Shown one piece after another: positions 52,835 through 61,330 of a stretch of 64,000 nt of DNA; within the stretch, counting starts at the first letter, position 1; each line of letters starts with the position of its first letter. Source of the DNA: Achromobacter seleniivolatilans (GTDB taxonomy: Bacteria; Pseudomonadota; Gammaproteobacteria; Burkholderiales; Burkholderiaceae_B); contig NZ_CP132976.1 of assembly GCF_030864005.1 (NCBI RefSeq), positions 3,720,001 through 3,784,000 on the forward strand, given 5' to 3'. A model generated the notes under the pieces. That model saw only the letters and a program-made list of their open reading frames with translations, was not told the origin of the DNA and searched no databases. Position numbers and translations under genes: made by a program.

Positions 52835-53413
52835 TTAGGCGGTGCGACGGCTGCGGCTAGCAACCTTGGTAGCGGCATCGGCGGCATCCGTTGCAGCCTT
52901 GAAGGTCGCGTTGGCGGCGGCATTCAGGTTCGACTCGGCGACTTCAGCAGCCTGCTTGGCAGCCTTGCTGACCGAATCGTAGGCGCTGGTCGCGGTGGCC
53001 AGCGAGGACTTGATCAGGGCAACGGCGCTTTCGGAGCCGGCCGGAGCATTCTTCGAGAAATGATCGACGGCTTCGCTCAGCTGTTGCTGGCTTTCGGCGA
53101 TCTGTTCTTCGGTCAGCTTGACCAGGCTGCCTTGCACGCCAGCAACGATGTCATACACGTGCTTGGTATAAGCCATGGCCTTTTCGGCGCCCGGTTGCAG
53201 CAAGCCAGAGGCAAACGCTGCAGCTTCTTGCGGGTCTTTCACTTCGGAGGCCAGTTGCGACTTCTGGGCGACTTCGTCCAGAGTGGCGCGCACGACCTTC
53301 AGATTCAGTTCAACCAGCTTTTCGAAGCCAGCGAAGACAGCGGATTGGGCTGCCACGAAAGTATTGATGCTGGCCTTCTGACGGTCCAGGACTTGTTGCG
53401 GAATTGCGCTCAT
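52835..53413 (-). CDS. phaP: Phasin (polyhydroxyalkanoate granule protein)
   Basis: Coats PHA granules and controls their number. The 192 residues are all alpha-helical. The phasin_2 pattern is MSAIPQQVLDRQKASINTFVAAQSAVFAGFEKLVELNLKVVRATLDEVA, QEAAAFASGLLQPGAEKAM, and an alanine-rich heptad tail (VAESNLNAAANATFKAATDAADA) ending in a basic SRRTA. It stands alone without phaC. The upstream region holds TGC-rich repeats that may be sites for the repressor PhaR. Confidence 0.9.
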   Translation of the reverse strand: MSAIPQQVLDRQKASINTFVAAQSAVFAGFEKLVELNLKVVRATLDEVAQKSQLASEVKDPQEAAAFASGLLQPGAEKAMAYTKHVYDIVAGVQGSLVKLTEEQIAESQQQLSEAVDHFSKNAPAGSESAVALIKSSLATATSAYDSVSKAAKQAAEVAESNLNAAANATFKAATDAADAATKVASRSRRTA

Positions 53414-53795
53414 AGAATTGCTCCTTTATGGGTAGCCGGTATATCCGGCAAGTAAGGATGGTTGTCTGCGACGAACTATAGAAACGTGCGCGGAAACTGG
53501 TACTACAAGCTACCGCCGGCCCGTTTGATGCACTGCACAATTCACATTCTAGACCGGGGAAAATCCTTGTCAAGCAGTTTTTGTGCAACGCAACAACTAT
53601 TTGCACTTTATCGGTGCATGACGTTCCCAGGCTTTGATCTTGCACAAGAATTTGCACTGCTTCGGGAAATACCGGACATGACGGCGTATCAATTCTTTTC
53701 TAAACTGCTTTCAGGCTGATGACAGACAACGACTAACGACAAGTCATCCGTTAATAAAAAATCGCAGCAAGCAAAACCCTGCAATTGGAGACTTT
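53414..53795. promoter_or_regulatory. Intergenic region between phaP and the Bug receptor gene, with TTGCAC/GTGCAA elements
   Basis: About 380 bp with no gene. TTGCAC-like or inverted GTGCAA-like elements occur at 53534-53540, 53581-53588, 53601-53606, 53613-53620, 53639-53648 and 53651-53660. PhaR is known to bind TGC-rich repeats before phaP in related bacteria; that these are its sites is inference. The block could also serve the divergent Bug gene. Confidence 0.4.
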
Positions 53796-54773
53796 ATGAC
53801 CCTTATTCCCCGCACGCTTTCGGTCCTGCTCGCCGCCAGCGCCATGCTGGCAGCAGGCGCTGCTCAAGCGGACTATCCGGAACGCCCCATCAATATGGTG
53901 GTCCCGTTCGCCGCTGGCGGCCCGACGGACAACGTCGCCCGCTCTCTAGCGGAAGCCATGCGGCAAACTCTGGGCCAGACGGTCGTGGTCGAAAACAAGG
54001 GCGGCGCCGGTGGCACCATCGGTACCACCCAGGTAGCTCGCGCCCAGCCGGACGGCTATTCCGTCCTGCTGATGCACGCTGGCTTCTCCACCGCTCCGTC
54101 GCTGTATAAGAATCCCGGATACGACCCGTACAAGAGCTTTGAGCCCATCGGCCTGGTGGTCGACGTGCCCATGACCATCATTGCGCGCTCGGACTTCCCG
54201 CCCAACAACATCAAGGAGTTGGCGGAGTACGTCAAACAGAATAAGGACAAGGTGTCGCTGGCCAACGCCGGAATCGGCGCCGCCAGCCATCTGTGCGGCA
54301 CCATGCTGGTGGAAGCGCTGGGCGTGCAGCTGTTGACGATTCCCTACAAGGGAACGGCGCCCGCCATGAATGACCTGCTGGGCAAGCAGGTGGATCTGAT
54401 GTGCGACCAGACCACCAATACCACCCAGCAGATCGAAAGCGGCAAGGTCAAGGCCTATGCCGTTACCAGCCTGCAGCGCGTGCCCACGCTGCCCAAGCTG
54501 CCCACCATGGATGAATCCGGCTACAAGGGTTTTGAAGTGGGTATCTGGCACGGCATGTGGGTGCCGAAGGGCACGCCCAAGCCCGTTGTAGACAAACTCG
54601 TCAAGAGCTTGCAGGCTGGCCTGGCTGACCCGAAGTTCCAGGAACGCATGAAGCAACTGGGCGCCACCGTCCTGACTGCCGAAGCCAACCCGCAAGGGCT
54701 GGAAGCCAAGGTCAAGCAGCAAGTGCCGCAGTGGGCCGAGCTGTTCAAGAAGGCTGGCGTCGAACAGCAGTAA
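53796..54773 (+). CDS. Bug-family (TctC) tripartite-tricarboxylate-transporter receptor
   Basis: A 325-residue periplasmic substrate-binding protein. The signal peptide ends at GAAQA, followed by the invariant start DYPERPINMVVPFAAGGPTDNVAR, then VENKGGAGGTIGTTQVARAQPDGY, TIPYKGTAPAMNDLLGKQVDLM and GIWHGMWVPKGTPKPVVDKL. Bug proteins are greatly expanded in Bordetella and Achromobacter, and most stand alone without transporter genes, as here. The ligand is unknown (usually a carboxylic acid). It is followed by a terminator and convergent with an IclR gene. Confidence 0.94.
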   Translation: MTLIPRTLSVLLAASAMLAAGAAQADYPERPINMVVPFAAGGPTDNVARSLAEAMRQTLGQTVVVENKGGAGGTIGTTQVARAQPDGYSVLLMHAGFSTAPSLYKNPGYDPYKSFEPIGLVVDVPMTIIARSDFPPNNIKELAEYVKQNKDKVSLANAGIGAASHLCGTMLVEALGVQLLTIPYKGTAPAMNDLLGKQVDLMCDQTTNTTQQIESGKVKAYAVTSLQRVPTLPKLPTMDESGYKGFEVGIWHGMWVPKGTPKPVVDKLVKSLQAGLADPKFQERMKQLGATVLTAEANPQGLEAKVKQQVPQWAELFKKAGVEQQ

Positions 54774-54780
54774 TGAGAAA

Positions 54781-54798
54781 GCGCCCCCGAGGGGGCGC
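54781..54798. terminator. Hairpin after the Bug receptor gene
   Basis: Perfect 8-bp GC arms (54781-54788 and 54791-54798) with a 2-base GA loop, immediately after the stop. There is no T run, so it may act as a stem that supports the terminator at 54834. Confidence 0.5.
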
Positions 54799-54833
54799 TG
54801 TTGTCAGGGGCGGCTACCGCCCGCCCTGCTTCC

Positions 54834-54858
54834 AAAAGCCCCGTCGGGGGCTTTTTTT
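54834..54858 (+). terminator. Rho-independent terminator after the Bug receptor gene
   Basis: Nine-bp arms (54834-54842 and 54847-54855) with a GTCG loop and a run of seven T. Confidence 0.82.
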
Positions 54859-54869
54859 GCGCCTGCCGT

Positions 54870-55733
54870 TCAGCTACGCAAAGCTTCCGCCGCCATCCCT
54901 AACCCATTGAAACCTGGCGAGACCGATGGTTCGTAACCTAAAGCTTCCGAAATACTGGCGGCCGTATCGACCAATGCTTTGATCCAGTCGTCTTGCAAGC
55001 GTTCAGCCGGGGCCGAGATCGACAGGCCGGCGACCAACTTGCCGGTATCGTCGAAAATGCCAGCTGCAATGCAGCGCACACCCAGCTCCAGCTCTTCATT
55101 GTCGCGCGCATAACCGTGGCGGCGCACCAGCGCCAATTCACGTTCCAGGCGATCCAGATCCGTCAGGCTGTTGCGCGTGTGGCCAGCAAGGCCGGTGCGC
55201 AAGGCATAGGCGCGGACCTGACGCGTATCGCCGGTGGACAGGAAGAGCTTGCCCGTGGAGGTCAGATGCAAAGGCGCGCGGCCGCCGATCGCGCGCACCA
55301 CCTGCATACCTGAGCGCTCGCTCCAGGCGCGGTCGATATAGACGATCTCGTCGCCTTGCTGGACCGACAGATTGATGGTTTGACCCGTGAGCTTATGCAG
55401 CGATCGCATCGCCGAAATGGCGGCCTCACGTACATTCAGACGCCCCTTGACGAGCGAACCCAGTTCCAGCAAACGCATGCCCAACTGGTAAAGACCGTTA
55501 TCGACACGCTCGACATAACGGCCTACCACCAGATCATTCAAGATGCGATGCGCGGTAGAAGCATGCAGGCCGGTGGTCGCGGACAGTTCTTTGAGCGTTA
55601 CCGGCTCTTGTTGCGCAGCCAAGGCGTCAAGCAGCCGCATTGCGCGGTCGATGACCTGAATGGCGATGGGATGGGGTAACGCGCCTTCTGTTTCAGCGTC
55701 CAAAGGATTGCGGGGGGGCGTAAGACGGGGCAT
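54870..55733 (-). CDS. IclR-family transcriptional regulator
   Basis: 287 residues from the ATG. The N-terminal winged helix has QVIDRAMRLLDALAAQQEPVTLKELSATTGLHASTAHRILNDL. The C-terminal effector domain includes LGSLVKGRLNVREAAISAMRSL, GDEIVYIDRAWSERSGMQV, LHLTSTGKLFLS and GVRCIAAGIFDDTGKLVAGLSISAPAERL. The ATG at 55733 is chosen with a weak ribosome site; a TTG at 55784 would add 17 residues. It is convergent with the Bug gene. A strong palindrome 113-147 bases upstream (55846-55880) is a candidate operator. Confidence 0.9.
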   Translation of the reverse strand: MPRLTPPRNPLDAETEGALPHPIAIQVIDRAMRLLDALAAQQEPVTLKELSATTGLHASTAHRILNDLVVGRYVERVDNGLYQLGMRLLELGSLVKGRLNVREAAISAMRSLHKLTGQTINLSVQQGDEIVYIDRAWSERSGMQVVRAIGGRAPLHLTSTGKLFLSTGDTRQVRAYALRTGLAGHTRNSLTDLDRLERELALVRRHGYARDNEELELGVRCIAAGIFDDTGKLVAGLSISAPAERLQDDWIKALVDTAASISEALGYEPSVSPGFNGLGMAAEALRS

Positions 55734-55845
55734 AGGGGGATTGGGCTCGCGCCGCAACGCCGAAAGAAACCGGCCTTGCGGCAACGCAGCAAACAGTTCT
55801 TTCCCGTATTGTGAAATTTACCGGGCCGTTTGGCAATCGGTATTT

Positions 55846-55880
55846 CCTCAATAAACGGGGTCGGGACCCGTTTATTGAGG
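55846..55880. promoter_or_regulatory. Perfect 14-bp inverted repeat between the IclR gene and the CinA-like gene
   Basis: Arms CCTCAATAAACGGG (55846-55859) and CCCGTTTATTGAGG (55867-55880) with loop GTCGGGA. No T run follows on either strand, so a terminator is not compelling. It ends 7 bases before the last base of the CinA-like gene and about 113 bases from the IclR start. Operator, attenuator or processing stem are all possible. Confidence 0.6.
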
Positions 55881-55887
55881 TCGGCGG

Positions 55888-56703
55888 TCAGGTTGCGGCA
55901 GGCGGCGCCAGTTTTCCGCCCAAGCGCAGCACCTCGGCGCGCAAAAACTCCAGCGCCTCTGCGGCTGCGGCCGGTTCACCCTTGACGCCCAGCTCGATAT
56001 GCGGGGTGCCGCCGGCTTCGCCCACGCTAGGCAAACTGAAGGCGCGCACGTCGGGCCAACGCGTTTCCACGCTGACCATGGCCGGTGTGATGCGCGATTC
56101 CGGCATGCTGAAAACCAGGAAGGAATGCTCCACATGCGCGCGCACATGTTGCAGCGCACGATAGCGAGTATCCAGGGTCCATTCCAACATCGGCCACGCC
56201 ATTACCGGAAAGCCGGGCACGAAAGTGTGGTCGCGGATGAAGAAACCAGGAATGCGGTTATAGGGGTTCGGAACAATCTCGCAACCCTCTGGAAACACGC
56301 CCATCTGCAAACGTTGCTGGTTCTCGGGGGCGCTCATGTCGGCTGTGCCCTGCCCCTTGGCAGCCATCTCGGCGGTGCGCAGAGCAATGGCGGTTTCGGC
56401 CTCGGGGTGCAAAGCCAGCGGCAAACCCAAGGCGGCAGCGGCAGCCTGACGCGTGTGGTCGTCCGGCGTGCCGCCGATGCCGCCACAAGAAAACACCACA
56501 TCGCCGGTGGCGAAGCTGCGCTGATAAGCCGCCGCCAGCCTGTCGCGGTCATCAGGCAGAAATTCGGCCCAACTCAGTTGCATGCCGCGCGCGCTCAAGA
56601 GCTCGACGACTTTGGAGAAATGTTTGTCCTGACGGCGCCCCGACAGGATTTCATCACCAACGATGATGAGGCCGATGCGGCGGGCGGCGGATTCTGCGGC
56701 CAT
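55888..56703 (-). CDS. CinA/MoaB-like molybdopterin-binding-domain protein
   Basis: About 271 residues. It starts with AARRIGLIIVGDEILSGRRQDKHFSKVVELLSARG, the typical MoaB/MogA fold of the CinA N-terminal domain, with FSCGGIGGTPDDHTRQAAAAAL as the phosphate-binding loop and YNRIPGFFIRDHTFVPGFPVMAWPMLEWTL. The CinA C-terminal deamidase domain is absent. Members are linked to NMN metabolism or competence; the short form has no settled role. The ATG at 56703 is chosen; a TTG at 56748 would add 15 residues and overlap the gene before. Confidence 0.88.
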   Translation of the reverse strand: MAAESAARRIGLIIVGDEILSGRRQDKHFSKVVELLSARGMQLSWAEFLPDDRDRLAAAYQRSFATGDVVFSCGGIGGTPDDHTRQAAAAALGLPLALHPEAETAIALRTAEMAAKGQGTADMSAPENQQRLQMGVFPEGCEIVPNPYNRIPGFFIRDHTFVPGFPVMAWPMLEWTLDTRYRALQHVRAHVEHSFLVFSMPESRITPAMVSVETRWPDVRAFSLPSVGEAGGTPHIELGVKGEPAAAAEALEFLRAEVLRLGGKLAPPAAT

Positions 56704-56737
56704 GTCCAATTCCAGAGGGTAAGAGAGAAGACGCCGG

Positions 56738-57547
56738 TCAGACGTCAATGACGCGTTCCTGGCGCAAGCGCTTTAGCGCTTCCAGTCCGTAATGCGCATA
56801 GACCAGCGCCGAGAACACCGGCAGGATAATCCAGGCGGGCGGCAACAGGTTCAATAGCGAACAGATCAAACCAATCGTCCAGAAACCACCGTTGTTGCGC
56901 TCCAGAATCAGTTTGCGCTCGGCGGGACTGGCGTGTTCAACGATGGCGTCCACGCGCATCATGCGCGAGAAAGCAAAGGCCCACCAGAAGATCGACAGCA
57001 CGATAGCCATGGGCGGCACCAGCCATAACGGCAGGGTCAACAGCCAGCCCACCGCAAACGCGGCGGACACCCACACGGCATTCCATACACTGACGGCGGT
57101 GGAAAACTTGCCCCGGCGGCCCACGCTGGCATATTCGCGCTGGCCAACATGGCGCAGCACCAGCGGCATCACGAAGACGGCTGCGATCGCCAATCCCAGA
57201 ATGCCTGAAACGGGCAGCAGGATGGCCGCGGCGATGACGGGGATCAGGTAGATTTTGAGTGAGAACAATCCCACCGCAACCAGCCATTCATCCATGCGGT
57301 TCACGAAATCCCAGTGCGAGACCTCTGCACGCAACCAGTCAGTCAACGGCGTCCAGAACAACCACAGCAACAGGAAGGCACCGACCAAGGCGATCAGAAA
57401 TGGCAGCAGCACCGCGAACAGCATGGTCGGATGGCATTGGGACACCAGGGCGCGTTTGAACGCCTGGCCCACGCTGACCGCGCCGGCTCCAGCGCCAGAG
57501 GCATGTCCGTTGGGCGGCGTGGCGGAATCAGTGCGCAAAGCGTTCAT
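56738..57547 (-). CDS. EI24-domain membrane protein
   Basis: 269 residues with about five to six membrane helices: LFAVLLPFLIALVGAFLLLW, VGLFSLKIYLIPVIAAAILL, LGLAIAAVFVMPLVL, VWVSAAFAVGWLLTLPLWLVPP and SLLNLLPPAWIILPVFSALVY. This is the EI24/CysZ layout. Cofactor or transport role unknown. The stop overlaps an alternative start of the CinA-like gene, so the two are likely an operon. Confidence 0.85.
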   Translation of the reverse strand: MNALRTDSATPPNGHASGAGAGAVSVGQAFKRALVSQCHPTMLFAVLLPFLIALVGAFLLLWLFWTPLTDWLRAEVSHWDFVNRMDEWLVAVGLFSLKIYLIPVIAAAILLPVSGILGLAIAAVFVMPLVLRHVGQREYASVGRRGKFSTAVSVWNAVWVSAAFAVGWLLTLPLWLVPPMAIVLSIFWWAFAFSRMMRVDAIVEHASPAERKLILERNNGGFWTIGLICSLLNLLPPAWIILPVFSALVYAHYGLEALKRLRQERVIDV

Positions 57548-57610
57548 TGGGGCAGAAATAAGGGGTGGGCATCCCGGGTATGATAGTCAAACACGCCCTG
57601 ATCTGCTCAC

Positions 57611-57994
57611 ATGTCTCTACTGGTACCCGGACCCGACCTTGCCGCCCTGCGGGCGCGGCTGAGTTCATCGCCCAGCCCTTGGCTGGTAGCCTGTTTCTGC
57701 GCGGCATGGTGCGACACCTGCGAGCAATACAAGCCTAAGCTGGAAGCGCTGGCAGCGGCCCTGCCCCAGCACGTGTTCGCCTGGATCGACATCGAGGACC
57801 ACGCAGAGTTGCTGGGTGACGAAGACGTCGAGAATTTCCCCACGCTCCTGGTTCAGATTGGTTCACGCGTCGTGTTCTACGGGCCTATGTTGCCGCACAT
57901 CGGCCACCTGGAACGGCTGCTGGAAAGCGTGGATGAAACCAGCGCTGCGGTCGCGACCCCCTTACCCGATCTGCCGCGCTTGCTAGCCGCCTGA
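57611..57994 (+). CDS. Thioredoxin-like protein
   Basis: 127 residues with the redox motif CFCAAWCDTCEQYKPKLEAL in a thioredoxin fold. The middle WIDIEDHAELLGDEDVENFPTLLVQIG contains the cis-Pro of NFPTLL. No signal peptide, so cytoplasmic. It is divergent from the EI24 gene. The partner protein is unknown. Confidence 0.88.
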   Translation: MSLLVPGPDLAALRARLSSSPSPWLVACFCAAWCDTCEQYKPKLEALAAALPQHVFAWIDIEDHAELLGDEDVENFPTLLVQIGSRVVFYGPMLPHIGHLERLLESVDETSAAVATPLPDLPRLLAA

Positions 57995-58012
57995 CACTCT
58001 CCGCTTCCAAAC

Positions 58013-58049
58013 AAAAACCCGCACGGCCAGCTTGGCATTGCGGGTTTTT
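58013..58049. terminator. Bidirectional terminator between the thioredoxin-like gene and rhlE
   Basis: Perfect 11-bp arms (58013-58023 and 58039-58049) with a 15-base loop and T-rich ends on both strands. Confidence 0.8.
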
Positions 58050-58107
58050 CAATTTACTGCATGGGCAGAAAGCGCTCGAATCGCGCTACCTGCGGACCCG
58101 CTGCTTT

Positions 58108-59613
58108 TCAGGGCTTGCGGCTGCCGCCCAGCAACACAGCGACCTGACGCTTCGGCGTCGATGACGCATTACCGGTCGAGACGGGCGCCTGCTCTTCGGC
58201 TGCCAAGGCAGACGCCGAAGGCTCGTAAGGCTTCAGGAAGAAATCATCGACGGGCTGGCGCGGGCCGCTGGACGTGTAGCCCGAGCGGCGATCCGACGAG
58301 CGGCCGCGGTCACCACGGGAGTCGCGCCCTTCGCGGCTGCTGTCACGGCCCTCACGGCTTTCACGCGGCGACGAACTGCTGCCACTGCGTTCTTCGCTGC
58401 GGCGATGCGTGCTGCGCGCGACCAGGTCAGCGGGCAAATCGAGCGTGCCACGCGGCACTTCGCACTTGATCAGTTTTTCGATGTCGAGCAGGAAGCGCTC
58501 TTCATCAGGCGTGAACAGGGCAATGGCCTCGCCCGATGCGCCCGCGCGGCCGGTACGGCCAATGCGGTGCACGTAGTCTTCGGCGTTGTACGGCAGGTCG
58601 TAGTTGATAACGCAAGGCACGCCAGCCACATCCAGACCGCGCGCGGCCACATCGGTGGCCACCAGCACTTCCAGTTCACCGGCCTTGAAGGCTTCCAGCG
58701 CCTTCATGCGGTCAGCCTGGGTTTTGTCGCCGTGGATCGATTCGGCCTTGACGCCATCGCGTTCCAGCTCACGAGCCAGACGAGCCGTGCCGATCTTGGT
58801 GTTCGAGAACACGATGACCTGCTTCAAGCCGCGCGACTTCACCAGATGCACAACGGCAGCGCGCTTGGCGTCGCTCGGCATTTTGTAGGCGATCTGCGTA
58901 ATCGTGGTGGCGGTGGCATTGCGTGCCGCAACTTCGATTTCAACTGGCTGGTTCAGGTACGAGCGGCCGAGCTTGCGGATCTCGTTGCTGAACGTGGCCG
59001 AGAACAACAGACCCTGGCGTTGCGCGGGCAACAGACGAATGATGCGTTCCAGATCGGGTAGAAAGCCCATATCCAGCATGCGGTCCGCTTCGTCCAGCAC
59101 CAGAATGCCGACCTGGCTCAGATTCACATTCTTTTGTTCAACGTGATCCAGCAAGCGGCCAGGGGTTGCGACCAAGATTTCACAACCGCGGCGCAGCGCT
59201 TCTTTCTGAGGGCCGATATCCACACCGCCAAACACCACGGCGGAACGCAGCGGCGTCTGCTTGCTGTAGCGCTTGACGCTCTCAAACACCTGATCTGCGA
59301 GTTCACGCGTGGGCGTCAGGATCAATGCGCGCACCGGATGCCGGGCAGGCGATGCGCTGGTGTTGGCCAGCGCCATCAGGCGGTGCAAGATCGGCAACGT
59401 GAATGCCGCCGTCTTGCCCGTGCCGGTCTGAGCCGCGCCCATGACGTCGCGCCCCGCCACCACGACAGGGATGGCTTGCGCCTGAATGGGCGTCGGAACG
59501 GTGTAGCCGGTTTCGGCGATAGACTGCAACAGCAGGGGGTGCAGTCCAAAATCGGTGAACGTCGGCGCGGGCGCGTCGGCGGCGGGTGCTACGGATTGAT
59601 TGGATTCAGTCAT
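58108..59613 (-). CDS. rhlE: DEAD-box RNA helicase, RhlE type
   Basis: 501 residues. The helicase core includes TFTDFGLHPLLLQSIAETGYTVPTPIQAQAIP (Q motif), AQTGTGKT (motif I), LDEADRMLDMGF (II), FSATFSNEI (III), and ATDVAARGLD with YVHRIGRTGRAG (V-VI). The C-terminus is a low-complexity RS/RG-like tail (about 400-470) that binds RNA in RhlE proteins. The ATG at 59613 is chosen because it starts with the usual acidic leader. Role: ribosome assembly and RNA turnover, often cold-induced. Confidence 0.94.
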   Translation of the reverse strand: MTESNQSVAPAADAPAPTFTDFGLHPLLLQSIAETGYTVPTPIQAQAIPVVVAGRDVMGAAQTGTGKTAAFTLPILHRLMALANTSASPARHPVRALILTPTRELADQVFESVKRYSKQTPLRSAVVFGGVDIGPQKEALRRGCEILVATPGRLLDHVEQKNVNLSQVGILVLDEADRMLDMGFLPDLERIIRLLPAQRQGLLFSATFSNEIRKLGRSYLNQPVEIEVAARNATATTITQIAYKMPSDAKRAAVVHLVKSRGLKQVIVFSNTKIGTARLARELERDGVKAESIHGDKTQADRMKALEAFKAGELEVLVATDVAARGLDVAGVPCVINYDLPYNAEDYVHRIGRTGRAGASGEAIALFTPDEERFLLDIEKLIKCEVPRGTLDLPADLVARSTHRRSEERSGSSSSPRESREGRDSSREGRDSRGDRGRSSDRRSGYTSSGPRQPVDDFFLKPYEPSASALAAEEQAPVSTGNASSTPKRQVAVLLGGSRKP

Positions 59614-59996
59614 CAGGGTTTGGCAGATACCGGGACCAGTGAAAAAGAACAAAACGAGAGTGCTACATGCACTGCACTACATACGCATCGAGGCAATCTG
59701 AATACGCGTGATCGCATCGCGACGGCACGCAAACTGCCGCGAATCGCTAAGGATTTCGCGGCCAATCCGCACCCTGCCTTGCAGGCCAGTCGGCGCATTC
59801 TGGATTCGATACTTATGAGGGCAGTACCAGGCCCGGATTGCTGTGGATAACCTAATTTTAGCTCAGCCGCCATACCACACGGTCAATCGATGTGTACTTA
59901 GGGGGTACGAGAGTCCCCGGAGGTAGCGCACATGCGCCCCCCACGCCTACTCAGAGCGTCCACCTGGCGGACTATTTATGATCGAGAGACGGACGA
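59614..59996. other. Intergenic region upstream of rhlE
   Basis: About 380 bp between rhlE and azlD, both on the minus strand. I see no gene. It is long enough for an rhlE leader RNA, but I found no clear structure. Confidence 0.5.
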
Positions 59997-60332
59997 TCAG
60001 CCCGCCAACCAGCGCAAACCCCACAACATGATCATGCCGGCAACGATCACCAGCACCGCGCTGCGGGTTCGAAGAAACACCAGAATGGCGACTACCCCGG
60101 CAACCAGTTTGTAGTCGAACACAGGACCCAATCCCGCCTTCCAGGGCAGCAGGTCCGGCACGACAATGGCGGTAAGCGCCGCCGCGGGCGCATAGCGCAA
60201 GGCGCGCCTGACGCCTTCCGGCAGAGGAATGTAATCGCCAAACAGCATGAAGCCGGCGCGCGTCAGCACGCTGCACAGCGCCAGCAGCAAAATGGCGGAA
60301 TAGACGTAGATTTCGGACGGCCAGAGCGTCAT
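59997..60332 (-). CDS. azlD: AzlD-family branched-chain amino acid transport protein
   Basis: 111 residues with about four helices: IYVYSAILLLALCSVLTRAG, ALRYAPAAALTAIVVPDLL, YKLVAGVVAILVFLR and AVLVIVAGMIMLWGLRW. The RYAPAAALTAIVVPDLL stretch is the AzlD mark. It overlaps azlC by four bases, the usual AzlC-AzlD pair that exports branched-chain amino acids. Confidence 0.92.
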   Translation of the reverse strand: MTLWPSEIYVYSAILLLALCSVLTRAGFMLFGDYIPLPEGVRRALRYAPAAALTAIVVPDLLPWKAGLGPVFDYKLVAGVVAILVFLRTRSAVLVIVAGMIMLWGLRWLAG

Positions 60333-61078
60333 GCGCGCGCCTTGAAGAAGCGTTCAGCCCACATGCCAGCCACCACGCCAGCGATGACCGCCGCCGCCAA
60401 GCCAAGCCGCAAGGGCAGAACCTGACCGGTCCAAGCGACGACGCCTGCGGCCAGCATGGACACCAGCATCGGCTTGGAGCTGGCCAGCGGCACCGTGATC
60501 GCCAGCAACGCCAGCACCGCAGCAAAATCCAGCGACCAGGCTGCCGGGACAATCGTGCCCAGGTAGATGCCGACAATGGATGATGTCTGCCACACGAACC
60601 AGCCCGGTCCGATGGCGCCCAAGAAGAACCAGAGCTGCTCACGCGTGCCGCGTTCGGCGGAATCGCCAAAGCGCGGCATGAACAACACGAAACCCATGTC
60701 AGTCGTGAAGTAGCCCAGGCCCAGGCGTTTGGGCCACGACAGATGCCGGAAATAGGGGTGCAAGGCCGCGCCAAAAATAATGAAGCGCAGATTCACCACG
60801 CAGCCGGCGGCAAAGATCAGCCACAGGGGCGCCCCGGTTGCGATCAAGGGCAGCGAGGTCAATTGCGCCGAGCCGGCGTACAGCAGCAGGGTCATGGCCA
60901 GCGCCATGGACTCGGTCAGCCCCGACTTGACCATTGCCACGCCGGTGACAAGGCCCCAGGTCGCCGTGGCAATCAAGGCCGGCACAATGGCGTGCACCCC
61001 CGCACGGAACGCAGTCAGGCGTTCCTGACGGACGACGCCAGGGTCTTCGGATTCAGGAAGCGCAGATTCAGAGGACAA
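60329..61078 (-). CDS. azlC: AzlC-family branched-chain amino acid exporter subunit
   Basis: 249 residues with about seven helices. Family stretches are TAFRAGVHAIVPALIATATWGLVTGVAMVKSGL, YAGSAQLTSLPLIATGAPLW, VNLRFIIFGAALHPYFRHL and FTTDMGFVLFMPRFG. The frame opens with a TTG at 61078 with a weak ribosome site; a shorter start is possible. It pairs with azlD by overlap. It is divergent from ilvE, whose product is branched-chain, so the context fits. Confidence 0.92.
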   Translation of the reverse strand: MSSESALPESEDPGVVRQERLTAFRAGVHAIVPALIATATWGLVTGVAMVKSGLTESMALAMTLLLYAGSAQLTSLPLIATGAPLWLIFAAGCVVNLRFIIFGAALHPYFRHLSWPKRLGLGYFTTDMGFVLFMPRFGDSAERGTREQLWFFLGAIGPGWFVWQTSSIVGIYLGTIVPAAWSLDFAAVLALLAITVPLASSKPMLVSMLAAGVVAWTGQVLPLRLGLAAAVIAGVVAGMWAERFFKARA

Positions 61079-61330
61079 CGGCAGGCCTCTGGCGATTCGA
61101 ACAGGACGACATGAATACTCTATGGGGAAGAAAACACACGACCACCCGCACGATGGGCCATTCGGTCACCGGAATCACGATGCGCGGATCGGAACGCACC
61201 ACGCCAGTGCGCGCGAATAGGCGCATATTGTAACCTCGCCGCTTGATACAATATGCCCCTCAAGATTCTTGGCCAACGCGAAAGATCTGACGCGCCGCGG
61301 CAGGTTGACGCGTTCTGTGTGGAGAAGACC

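Noticed and set aside
53462..53719. Small plus-strand frame upstream of the Bug receptor gene
   Set aside because: No ribosome site, and it lies over the TTGCAC element cluster; composition does not look coding.
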